Part shown: in pieces, positions 17,962 to 26,410 of the stretch
Layout: each line of letters begins with the position of its first letter
Numbering within the stretch: the first letter of the stretch is position 1
From: Pacificispira sp965223125
Lineage (GTDB): Bacteria; Pseudomonadota; Alphaproteobacteria; UBA8366; Aestuariispiraceae
Length of the DNA: 64,000 nucleotides
Assembly: GCA_965223125.1 (NCBI GenBank)
Contig: OZ244984.1
Location: 1,798,001 to 1,862,000 of the forward strand
Direction of reading: 5' to 3'
Made by a program: the position numbers and the translations under genes
The notes under the pieces: model-generated
What the model was told of the DNA's origin: nothing
The model's input: only the letters and a program-made list of their open reading frames with translations
The model's database searches: none

Positions 17962-18741
17962 ATGATGGCGGTACTGGATTTATCCTGGACGGAATCGGGC
18001 GAAGGCCCGCCCCTGGTAATCCTGCACGGATTGTTCGGGAACAAGCGGAACTGGGGGGCGATTTCGCGCCATCTGGCCAATCGTTATCGGGTCATCTGCG
18101 CCGATCTGCGCAATCACGGCGAATCATCCTGGTCGGACGAGATGACCTATCCGGCGATGGCGGGGGATATCGCAGGGCTGATCGAAACCGTGGTTGGTGG
18201 ACCTGCCCATGTCATCGGTCATTCCATGGGCGGTAAGGCCGCGATGCTGCTGGCCCTGGATCGACCGGATCTGGTGGACCGATTGATTGTTGCGGATATT
18301 CCACCCGCCCCGCGTGACAGCGGGCTGCTTGCCTATGTAAAGGCGATGCAGGCGCTGGATGTTGCCGCAATGACGCGCCGGGCAGAGGCGGAGGATGCGC
18401 TGGCTCCGGAGATACCGGAAAAGGCGATCCGCACCTTCCTGGCACAGAATCTTGCCCCCGTTGAAGGGGGTGGCCTGACCTGGAAGATCAACCTGGATGT
18501 TATCGAGACGGCGATGCCTGTAATTGAGGATTTCCCGGATATCGACAGCGACCGGGCATTCGCGCGACCATGCCTGCATCTGATCGGTGCAAATTCCGGT
18601 TATGTCCAGCCGCACCACCATTCGGAAATCGACCGCCTGTTCCCGAATTCGGAGATCGAGGCGATTCCGGAGGCGGGACACTGGCTGCATGCCGAACAGC
18701 CCCGCCTGTTCATTCAGGCAGTGGAGCGGTTCCTGTCGTGA
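17962..18741 (+). CDS. Alpha/beta-hydrolase, YbfF-like esterase
   Basis: 259 residues. The oxyanion region PLVILHGLFGNKRNWG, nucleophile elbow GHSMGGKAAM (Ser), and C-terminal EAGHWLHAEQP (His) give a complete catalytic triad framework of the YbfF/acyl-CoA esterase type. ATG 17962 follows GGAG; the frame is open upstream but overlaps the opposite TauE gene. Its stop overlaps the recQ GTG (GTGA), so the two genes are coupled. Confidence 0.9.
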   Translation: MMAVLDLSWTESGEGPPLVILHGLFGNKRNWGAISRHLANRYRVICADLRNHGESSWSDEMTYPAMAGDIAGLIETVVGGPAHVIGHSMGGKAAMLLALDRPDLVDRLIVADIPPAPRDSGLLAYVKAMQALDVAAMTRRAEAEDALAPEIPEKAIRTFLAQNLAPVEGGGLTWKINLDVIETAMPVIEDFPDIDSDRAFARPCLHLIGANSGYVQPHHHSEIDRLFPNSEIEAIPEAGHWLHAEQPRLFIQAVERFLS

Positions 18742-20546
18742 GCGTCCGTACTCCGGAAGAGGTTCTTTCCAGCTATTTTGGATTCCCGGATTTTCGTCCG
18801 GGGCAGCGGGAGATCGTGGATCGTCTGCTGGCCGGAACGCATACCCTGACCGTGATGCCGACCGGCGCGGGGAAGTCACTGTGCTATCAGGTTCCCGCCC
18901 TGATCTTCGAGCGCCCGACCGTGGTGATCTCCCCCCTGGTGGCGTTGATGGACGATCAGGTCGCGGCATTGCGCGCGAACGGCGTTGATGCCGCCTGTAT
19001 CCATTCCGGCCAGAGCCGGGAGCGGAATGTCGAGGAATGGCTGCGGGTGCGCGACGGCAAGGCGCGGCTGATCTATATGTCGCCGGAGCGATTACTGACA
19101 GAGCGCATGATCGCTGCATTGCAGAAGCTCGACCCGGCGATGTTCGTGATCGACGAGGCCCATTGCATCTCCAAATGGGGGGCAAGTTTCCGTCCCGATT
19201 ACGAATTGCTGTCCACCCTGCCGGACCATTTCCCGCGCGCCACGGTCGGGGCCTTCACCGCGACCGCCGATGTCGCCACCAGGCGCGACATCGCGGCCAA
19301 GCTGTTCCGGGGGCGGGGCGATACCGTCGTCCATGGTTTCGACCGCCCCAATCTTACCCTGGCGGTGGTGCCCAAGACTCATTGGCGCAAACAGTTGCTC
19401 GCCTTTCTGGCCGAACGGCAGGATCAATCGGGGATCGTCTATTGTCTGTCGCGGCGGCTGACCGATGAGGTTGCGGATGCCCTGAGTGGGGAGGGGTTTC
19501 GCGCCTTGCCCTATCATGCCGGTCTGTCGCCGGAACAGCGCAAGGAAAACCAGGACATCTTCATGTCCGAAACCGCCGTCATCATGGTCGCCACCATCGC
19601 GTTCGGCATGGGAATCGACAAGCCGGACATCCGCTATGTCTTTCACCTGAATCTGCCAGGCAGCATGGAGGCCTATTATCAGGAAATCGGCAGGGCGGGG
19701 CGCGATGGGCTGCCGTCCGAGGTGTTGATGCTGTACGGTCTGGACGATATGCGGATGCGCCGCCAGTTCATCGATCAGGATGGTCAGGATGAGGATCACC
19801 GGCGCAGGGAACACAAGCGGCTGGATGCATTGCTGGCTTATTGCGAGGCAACGCAATGCCGCCGATCCTCCCTGCTGGCCTATTTCGGGGACGAATCCGG
19901 CCCCTGTGGCAATTGCGATGTCTGTCTTGATCCGCCCGTCGTGATCGATGGCACGCGGGAGGCGCAGATGCTGCTGTCGGCGATCCTGCGCACTGGAGAA
20001 TCCTTTGGTACTGCGCATATCATCGATATCCTGCGGGGGGCGAAGACGGCGAAGATTGAAGAGCGCGGCCATGACAGTCTACCGACCTATGGCACGGGTG
20101 CGGACCATCCCAAACCCTACTGGCAGGCCTTCATCCGTCAGGCCGTCGCCGGGGGCTATCTGTCGATCAATATCGAAGGCTTCGGGGGGCTGACACTGAC
20201 GAAGAAGGGGCAGGCCGTGCTGCGGGGGGAGGAGGTTTTCTATTATCGGGAAATCCCAAAATCGACACGGGGCGACAGACCCGCCCGTGCGGCGCGCGAT
20301 ACCGTTTCGATGGAAGGCGTCGATGGCGACCTGCTCGCCGCCCTCAAGGCGCTGCGGCGCGATCTGGCGAAGGATCGCAATGTCCCCGCCTATGTCATCT
20401 TCGCCGATGCGACCTTGCATGACATGTGCCGTCTGCGCCCGGAGACCCTGGATCAGATGGCGATGGTCAGTGGTGTCGGCCCGAAGAAACTGGCTGATTT
20501 CGGGACCCTGTTCCTGCGCCGGATCATGGAGACACAGGCGGCTTAA
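18738..20546 (+). CDS. recQ: ATP-dependent DNA helicase RecQ
   Basis: 602 residues, the normal RecQ length. Motif I MPTGAGKSLCYQ, motif II VIDEAHCISKWG (usual form ends QWG), motif VI IGRAGRDG, the zinc-binding Cys set (C-RR-S...GPCGNCDVC), an RQC winged helix and a C-terminal HRDC domain are all present. It is a 3'-5' helicase for RecF-pathway repair. The GTG at 18738 overlaps the esterase stop by four bases and is preferred; longer in-frame starts lie inside the esterase gene and lack homology. Confidence 0.95.
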   Translation: MSVRTPEEVLSSYFGFPDFRPGQREIVDRLLAGTHTLTVMPTGAGKSLCYQVPALIFERPTVVISPLVALMDDQVAALRANGVDAACIHSGQSRERNVEEWLRVRDGKARLIYMSPERLLTERMIAALQKLDPAMFVIDEAHCISKWGASFRPDYELLSTLPDHFPRATVGAFTATADVATRRDIAAKLFRGRGDTVVHGFDRPNLTLAVVPKTHWRKQLLAFLAERQDQSGIVYCLSRRLTDEVADALSGEGFRALPYHAGLSPEQRKENQDIFMSETAVIMVATIAFGMGIDKPDIRYVFHLNLPGSMEAYYQEIGRAGRDGLPSEVLMLYGLDDMRMRRQFIDQDGQDEDHRRREHKRLDALLAYCEATQCRRSSLLAYFGDESGPCGNCDVCLDPPVVIDGTREAQMLLSAILRTGESFGTAHIIDILRGAKTAKIEERGHDSLPTYGTGADHPKPYWQAFIRQAVAGGYLSINIEGFGGLTLTKKGQAVLRGEEVFYYREIPKSTRGDRPARAARDTVSMEGVDGDLLAALKALRRDLAKDRNVPAYVIFADATLHDMCRLRPETLDQMAMVSGVGPKKLADFGTLFLRRIMETQAA

Positions 20547-21295
20547 ACGGCATAGACACTGATCCCGGTGCAATGATGACGGGTGTCCTGGCGGATATCG
20601 TCGGTGCCATAGGCACGCCCCGATCCATCAATACACTGAAATCCCAGATAGGCGCGCATGGCGCTCTGAGCGTTGAAATCGGGGCGCTCCAGCAATCCGT
20701 CCAGATCACTTGTCGACCGGTGCAGCTTGTCTGTAAAGGCGGCGGGTGACAGGAAGACTTCCGGCAGGACGCAATGTTCGGTCCGGAATTCCACCCCATG
20801 GCTGTCCGGAAACAGAAAGGCGAGATCAAGCGGATGGCTGCGCAGGATGCCGTCCGGATCGGTGAAGGTGATGTAATGCGAATTGCCTGCCCGGATCGAG
20901 GCGTCCAGCGCATCGGTCCGCATCGGTTCGACATCGGTCCAGACGCAGGCCCCTGCCGGTCGGGTCACCAGTATCAGCGACCGGTACTGGCGGGTGCTGA
21001 GCAGTTTGACGATCAGAGCCTTCTTTTCGATTGCACTCATCTCGTCAAGATAGCTGAAAAGACCATAGAGCGGCATCGCGTCGGTATAGAGAAAACCAAC
21101 GACCGAATCGATCCGATCCTTCGGTTTATGCACCAGATGCGTGCGCCGGGTTGCACCCCAGACCTGACCGGACTGAACGCAGACATGCGGCAATGAATAG
21201 GTTTCGATATAGCGCGGTCGGCGGTGCTTGAGGTCGCTGTTCCGCGTTTCGGGCTCCAGCACGACAGAAAGCCGTTCCCCCCGTGCGACAGCCAC
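20543..21295 (-). CDS. Uncharacterised protein, orphan
   Basis: About 250 residues with no recognised family. It is soluble and lacks a signal peptide; a middle segment (FSYLDEMSAIEKKALIVKLLSTRQYRSLILV) looks helical then beta. The start is uncertain: GTG 21295 has an AGGAAA-like site upstream, while the frame stays open to an ATG at 21406. It lies downstream of and on the same strand as the lipoprotein gene, and its stop overlaps the recQ stop by four bases. Function unknown. Confidence 0.55.
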   Translation of the reverse strand: MAVARGERLSVVLEPETRNSDLKHRRPRYIETYSLPHVCVQSGQVWGATRRTHLVHKPKDRIDSVVGFLYTDAMPLYGLFSYLDEMSAIEKKALIVKLLSTRQYRSLILVTRPAGACVWTDVEPMRTDALDASIRAGNSHYITFTDPDGILRSHPLDLAFLFPDSHGVEFRTEHCVLPEVFLSPAAFTDKLHRSTSDLDGLLERPDFNAQSAMRAYLGFQCIDGSGRAYGTDDIRQDTRHHCTGISVYAV

Positions 21296-21472
21296 ACCAA
21301 GACTGTTTCCTGAATCCGACAAATCCGTTCTCCACCAGATGCAGGCAGAATATCCGATGCTGGTGGAACTACGCCGATTCGGTGGCATGCTCAAGGACCC
21401 TGCCATTCGGGAACGGGCGGGAGCAGGGTTCCCACCATGCCCGCATGCGGGAGGTCAGAATCCTGCCCGCCG

Positions 21473-22696
21473 CTATTCCTGGACAGGTGTTTCCGGATCG
21501 GACGGACTGACAAGCGGTACTTCTTCTATATCCGGGACCTGCGAACCCTGCACCGGAACATTGTCTTCCAGGGCACCCAGCTTCTTGAGGAGATCTGCGA
21601 GTGCGGCTTGGGTCGTGCCATTTTCAATCGACAGGGCTGTGGCATTGTTCTGTGCCTGCTCAAGCAGGCGCTGATTGAATACATCGAAGGCCTGTCCCGC
21701 ATTGTTGGCAAGCGCGACATCGGCATCTTCCCGGCTGACCCGCAGGACCAGCCATGTCGTATCGCGGAAGATTTTCGTGCAATCGGCATCTGTTGCCAAA
21801 ATCCCGGATTCGGGACAGAATCGCAGTTCTGTTCCTGCTAGGGTCGTTGCCAGATCCGCGCTTCGGTTTTCCTGGCGCAGCATCACGAGATATCCTTCCC
21901 GCAAGGGTGCACGATGGACCGTCGCCAATTTGCTCGGTGAGTCCAACTGCATTTCGAACAGGAATTCGACATCGTCCCTGTTCTGGGAAACGAGCGCATC
22001 GCCAAGTTGATGCAATACCCGCAGGACTGGGATGGACGCAAAAATCCCGCTCTGGGTACCGATATCAGCCAGTTGCTTGAGCATTTCGCGAGTCTGCTTG
22101 GCTTCGGTTTCGTCGAATTCGAGGATCGAGAATTTCATGTAGAGCGAACCGTTGCCGTAGCGTACAGGGCCATATAGCGGCATGTTCCGGGCATTGATGA
22201 GTTGCCCGGTCTCCCGGACATCCTCCCCATAATAGATAACGCGGCCCGCACGCGTTCGGTCATCGTAAACCTGACTAATGCTGTTGCCACTGCTCGAATT
22301 GCGTTCTACGACATTGGCGATCACGGCGATTTCGCCCCGTGTGCCCGCAGAGGCCCCGCCATCCCCACCTGCGCACGGAGTTGCGCCTTTATTCGTTGTA
22401 TCAAGAAAGAATGGCAGGAAATCCTCGCGGAAATCGCAGATGAACCCGGATACCAGCGTGACGGAGAAATTCTCATCTTTCCCGATCAGTGTGCCGTCAT
22501 TTCCCGGACGGACCGTGTCCGCCGCATAGAACATCTGTCCATAACGGGTCAGTGCGGATGTCCCATTCGCCGCATCCGTGCCGACAGGCAGAGTTGTCGG
22601 ATAGACCGACCCTTCGTTGAGATTGGTGCCGCAAGCCATCAGAATGAATGACAGGGCGACGGGGATTAGCTGCCACCTGCGCAACTGTTCCGACAT
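21473..22696 (-). CDS. Uncharacterised lipoprotein
   Basis: 407 residues. The N-terminus LIPVALSFILMACGTN is a lipoprotein signal with lipobox LMAC, so the mature protein is lipid-anchored in the periplasm or outer membrane. The body has no motif I know; it contains a Cys pair that could form a disulfide (ICDFRE...TPCAGG) and a C-terminal Pro/Glu/Val-rich tail. A gene for another orphan follows on the same strand. The start ATG gives an intact signal peptide. Function unknown. Confidence 0.75.
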   Translation of the reverse strand: MSEQLRRWQLIPVALSFILMACGTNLNEGSVYPTTLPVGTDAANGTSALTRYGQMFYAADTVRPGNDGTLIGKDENFSVTLVSGFICDFREDFLPFFLDTTNKGATPCAGGDGGASAGTRGEIAVIANVVERNSSSGNSISQVYDDRTRAGRVIYYGEDVRETGQLINARNMPLYGPVRYGNGSLYMKFSILEFDETEAKQTREMLKQLADIGTQSGIFASIPVLRVLHQLGDALVSQNRDDVEFLFEMQLDSPSKLATVHRAPLREGYLVMLRQENRSADLATTLAGTELRFCPESGILATDADCTKIFRDTTWLVLRVSREDADVALANNAGQAFDVFNQRLLEQAQNNATALSIENGTTQAALADLLKKLGALEDNVPVQGSQVPDIEEVPLVSPSDPETPVQE

Positions 22697-22761
22697 GATC
22701 CACCCCCAGTGAAAACATCATGAATAGGGGGTAAGTATGCGGATCAAGGCTTTAAAATTCA

Positions 22762-22790
22762 ATTATAAAGTGTAAATAGTTGAAACAAAA
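22762..22790 (-). promoter_or_regulatory. Possible sigma-70 promoter of the lipoprotein gene
   Basis: On the minus strand an AT-rich stretch contains a perfect -10 box TATAAT (22762-22767). A weak -35 candidate TTGTTT lies upstream with 15-bp spacing, which is short. The gap between clpB and the lipoprotein gene (209 bp) holds nothing else that I recognise. Confidence 0.4.
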
Positions 22791-22905
22791 CCAATTTTCT
22801 AAACCTGGAGATGGACCCACTGGGTCATTGAGATAGAATGCCAACCCACTACCTTGGGGCAATGGATTGGCAATCCAGCGATCAAAACGCGCATCCGGTT
22901 CGGTC

Positions 22906-25512
22906 TCAGGCTGCTTCGGCATCCCCTTCGATGGCCTGACCATTCAGGATGAGTTTTCCGTCTAGGGCGGCAACGGTGACCGTGTCGCCCTCGGCGATGC
23001 TGCCGTCGAGAATCATGTTGGCGAGCGGGTTTTGCAGGTGCTTCTGGATCACGCGCTTCAGCGGACGCGCGCCATAGACCGGGTCATAGCCCGCATTGCC
23101 AAGCCACATCAGGGCGGGCTTGGTGACCTCCAGCGTGATCTTGCGATCCCGCAGCAGGGCGCGCAGCCGTTCCAGTTGGATATCGACGATGCCGGTCATG
23201 TTCTCCCGCGTCAGCCGACGGAACAGCAGGATCTCGTCCAGCCGGTTCAGGAATTCCGGGCGGAAGGCATGGCGCACCACCTCCATCACCTGGGGCCGGA
23301 CATCCTCCACATCCTCGCCATCCTTCTGCTCGGCCAGATACTCGGCACCGAGGTTGGACGTCATGATGATCAGCACGTTGCGGAAATCGACTGTTCGCCC
23401 CTGACCGTCGGTTAGCCGCCCATCATCCAGTACCTGGAGGAGGACGTTGAAGACGTCGGGATGCGCCTTCTCGACCTCATCGAACAGCACGACCTGATAG
23501 GGTCTGCGTCTTACCGCCTCGGTTAGCGCCCCTCCCTCATCATAGCCGACATAGCCGGGAGGCGCGCCGATCAGACGGGAAACGGAATGCTTTTCCATGA
23601 ATTCGGACATGTCGATGCGAACCATGGCCTGATCATCGTCGAACAGGAATTCGGCCAGCGCCTTGGTCAGTTCCGTCTTTCCAACCCCGGTCGGGCCGAG
23701 AAACAGGAAACTGCCGATCGGACGTTGCGGGTCCTGTAACCCGGCACGGGCGCGCCGCACGGCGCTGGCGATGGCGGCAACCGCCTGGCCCTGGCCGATG
23801 ACACGCCGGGTGATCAGACTTTCCATCTGCAACAGTTTCTCGCGCTCACCCTCCAGCATCTTGTCCACCGGAATGCCGGTCCAGCGGGAGACGACGGATG
23901 CGATGTGCTGGTCGCGGACTTCCTCTTCCAGCATGGAACCGTTGTTCTCCTGTGACTCCGCCTCTTTCAGCTTCGCCTCCAGATCCGGGATGACACCATA
24001 GGCGAGTTCACCGGCCCGGTCATAGCGACCCTGACGCTGCGCCGTGGCCAGTTCGCTGCGGGCGGCATCCAGTTTTTCCTTCAGGCCCTGGGCCGCATTC
24101 AGCTTGCCCTTTTCGGCCTGCCACTGGGCGGTCAGGGTGGCGGATTGCTCCTCCAGATCGACCAGTTCGGATTGCAGCTTTTCCAGCCGCTCCTTCGACG
24201 CCTTGTCGGTTTCCTTCTTCAATGCCTCGCGCTCGATCTTCAACTGGACGATTCGTCGGTCCAATTCATCGATGGCTTCCGGTTTGCTGTCCACTTCCAT
24301 ACGCAGACGGGATGCCGCCTCATCCACCAGATCAATGGCCTTGTCGGGTAGGAACCGGTCGGTGATATAGCGGTTGGAGAGGGTTGCCGCCGCCACGATG
24401 GCCGCATCGGTGATGCGAACCCCGTGGTGAAGTTCATACTTCTCCTTCAGTCCGCGCAGGATAGAGATCGTATCCTCCACCGTCGGTTCTGCGACGAAGA
24501 CGGTCTGGAAACGCCGCGCCAGAGCCGCGTCCTTTTCGATATGCTTGCGATACTCGTTCAGTGTCGTCGCACCAACGCAATGCAATGCTCCCCGCGCCAA
24601 AGCGGGTTTCAGCATGTTGGAGGCATCCATCGAGCCTTCCGCGCTGCCCGCCCCGACCAGTGTGTGCAATTCATCAATGAAGACGATGATGCTCCCGGCT
24701 GCGGACTCGATTTCCCCCAGCACCGCTTTCAGGCGCTCCTCGAATTCGCCGCGGAATTTCGATCCCGCGACCATGGAGGCGAGGTCGAGCGCCATCAGCC
24801 GCTTGTCGCGCAGGGTTTCGGGCACATCGCCCGCGACGATCCGCTGGGCCAGGCCCTCGATGATCGCGGTCTTGCCGACGCCCGGCTCGCCGATCAGCAC
24901 CGGATTGTTCTTGGTTCGGCGGGACAGGACCTGGATCGTGCGGCGGATTTCCTCGTCGCGCCCGATCACGGGGTCCAGCTTGCCGTCCCGCGCCACCTGG
25001 GTCAGATCGCGGGCATATTTCTTCAACGCATCATATTTGCTTTCGGCGGAGGCGCTGTCGGCGCTGCGACCCTGGCGCATATCCTTGATCGCGGCATTGA
25101 GCGCCTGCGGCTTGACCTGTGCGCTGGCAAGAATCTTTGCCGCCTCGGTTCCGGTCGCAAGCGTGAGGGCAAGCAGCATGATTTCGGTCGTAACGAAGCT
25201 GTCGCCATTCTTCTCCGCCGTCTGCTGGGCGGAATCCAGCACCTTGGCGAGGGCGGTGTCCAGATGCAGGCCGCCGGCCCCGGCCCCCTGCACCTTCGGC
25301 AGCTTGCCAAGCGCCTGGGTGATCGATGCAAGCGCCAGTTTCGGGTCGCCCCCCGCCGCCGCAATCAGATTGGCCGCCATTCCTTCGCTATCGTCCAGCA
25401 GGGCTTTCAGGAGGTGTTCCGGGGTCAGCCGCTGGTGATCTTCGCGCACGGCGATTGTCTGGGCCGCCTGGATGAATCCGCGCGCGCGTTCGGTGAATTT
25501 CTCGATGTTCAT
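22906..25512 (-). CDS. clpB: ATP-dependent disaggregase ClpB
   Basis: 868 residues from ATG 25512. A Clp N-domain repeat (MNIEKFTERARGFIQAAQ), first AAA+ domain with Walker A GEPGVGKTAI, the long coiled-coil middle domain (about 410-520) and second AAA+ domain with GPTGVGKTEL are all intact. It extracts and refolds aggregated proteins with DnaK in the cytoplasm. A TTG three codons upstream is a weaker start. A heat-shock promoter lies upstream at 25616-25645. Confidence 0.96.
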   Translation of the reverse strand: MNIEKFTERARGFIQAAQTIAVREDHQRLTPEHLLKALLDDSEGMAANLIAAAGGDPKLALASITQALGKLPKVQGAGAGGLHLDTALAKVLDSAQQTAEKNGDSFVTTEIMLLALTLATGTEAAKILASAQVKPQALNAAIKDMRQGRSADSASAESKYDALKKYARDLTQVARDGKLDPVIGRDEEIRRTIQVLSRRTKNNPVLIGEPGVGKTAIIEGLAQRIVAGDVPETLRDKRLMALDLASMVAGSKFRGEFEERLKAVLGEIESAAGSIIVFIDELHTLVGAGSAEGSMDASNMLKPALARGALHCVGATTLNEYRKHIEKDAALARRFQTVFVAEPTVEDTISILRGLKEKYELHHGVRITDAAIVAAATLSNRYITDRFLPDKAIDLVDEAASRLRMEVDSKPEAIDELDRRIVQLKIEREALKKETDKASKERLEKLQSELVDLEEQSATLTAQWQAEKGKLNAAQGLKEKLDAARSELATAQRQGRYDRAGELAYGVIPDLEAKLKEAESQENNGSMLEEEVRDQHIASVVSRWTGIPVDKMLEGEREKLLQMESLITRRVIGQGQAVAAIASAVRRARAGLQDPQRPIGSFLFLGPTGVGKTELTKALAEFLFDDDQAMVRIDMSEFMEKHSVSRLIGAPPGYVGYDEGGALTEAVRRRPYQVVLFDEVEKAHPDVFNVLLQVLDDGRLTDGQGRTVDFRNVLIIMTSNLGAEYLAEQKDGEDVEDVRPQVMEVVRHAFRPEFLNRLDEILLFRRLTRENMTGIVDIQLERLRALLRDRKITLEVTKPALMWLGNAGYDPVYGARPLKRVIQKHLQNPLANMILDGSIAEGDTVTVAALDGKLILNGQAIEGDAEAA

Positions 25513-25615
25513 TATCGTCAACCTCTCATGTCCGTCCCCCTCTCATGAGGCAGGATCGGGATTGGAGTTCGTGCCAAGTGAAGGGACCTGACAAGCAGCA
25601 TCACCTTCATTCAGG

Positions 25616-25645
25616 ATATGGGTAATTGACTTCCGTCGCACAAGG
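25616..25645 (-). promoter_or_regulatory. Heat-shock (sigma-32) promoter of clpB
   Basis: On the minus strand CCTTG (25641-25645), then 18 bases, then CCCATAT (25616-25622). This matches the CTTG / CCCATAT pattern of sigma-32 promoters. The start of transcription would fall about 95 bases upstream of the clpB ATG. Confidence 0.7.
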
Positions 25646-25767
25646 TTTCGTGCGGAATGGTTGATGATCCTGCAAATTCGTCGAGTGTTTATCATGGAAA
25701 ATCCGGTCGCCTGGGGCAGGCTGTGGTGATAGCATTCATGCCTGTTCCGACCAGCGGAGATTTCTTC

Positions 25768-26364
25768 ATGATTGCTATGCGCGACAGTCTGCCCACCCAT
25801 CCCGATCAGGTGACATCTGAAACGGTGGTTGATTTCATCGTCACCCTGTTCCGGGATATGGGAGAGCAGGAATATCTCGGTGAATGCATCAGTCAGGGGG
25901 AACACGCGATCCAATGTGCGATCATGGCCGATCAGCTTGAGGGCAAGGACAGTCTGACTGCCGCTGCGCTGCTGCACGACATTGGCCATTTCCTGCATGC
26001 CTGCGCCCCGGATTGCGCCGCTGCGGGAATCGATTCCCGTCACGAGAATTTCGGGGCCGATTTTCTAGCCCGGTATTTCGGACCGGCGGTCAGCGAGCCG
26101 GTCCGGATGCATGTCGATGCCAAGCGCTATCTCTGCACCGTCGAGCCCGATTACTATGACCGCCTGTCCGAAGCCTCGATCCTGAGCCTGAAGCTTCAGG
26201 GCGGGCCGATGCAGGGCGCAGAACTCGACCGTTTTGCCGCCTCTCCCTATCTTGCTGACACGATCACCCTGCGGCGCTGTGACGAGGGCGCGAAGGTTCA
26301 GAACCTCAAACTGCCGGATATCGAAACCTATCGCCCCCTGCTGGAGAGCCTGATCCGGCGATGA
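25768..26364 (+). CDS. PhnZ-like HD-domain diiron oxygenase
   Basis: 198 residues. The HD core HAIQCAIMA...TAAALLHDIGHFLH gives the metal ligands, and EYLGECISQGEH carries the Tyr-x-x-Glu pair that in PhnZ mediates substrate-induced opening of the iron site. PhnZ cleaves 1-hydroxy-2-aminoethylphosphonate; other family members act on related hydroxyphosphonates. ATG 25768 has GGAGA seven bases upstream; an in-frame ATG at 25738 is less supported. No PhnY or phosphonate transporter is near, so the substrate is inferred only from family. Confidence 0.78.
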   Translation: MIAMRDSLPTHPDQVTSETVVDFIVTLFRDMGEQEYLGECISQGEHAIQCAIMADQLEGKDSLTAAALLHDIGHFLHACAPDCAAAGIDSRHENFGADFLARYFGPAVSEPVRMHVDAKRYLCTVEPDYYDRLSEASILSLKLQGGPMQGAELDRFAASPYLADTITLRRCDEGAKVQNLKLPDIETYRPLLESLIRR

Positions 26365-26410
26365 ACGGAGAGGTTCCGACACCTTTCCGCTTCATCATCT
26401 GGAACAGGAA

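Noticed and set aside
18570..18738. Longer RecQ start inside the esterase gene
   Set aside because: The extra residues have no homology, and the GTG overlapping the esterase stop gives normal RecQ length.
24424..25548. 374-codon plus-strand frame opposite clpB
   Set aside because: clpB motifs are intact on the minus strand; the frame has no homology that I recognise.
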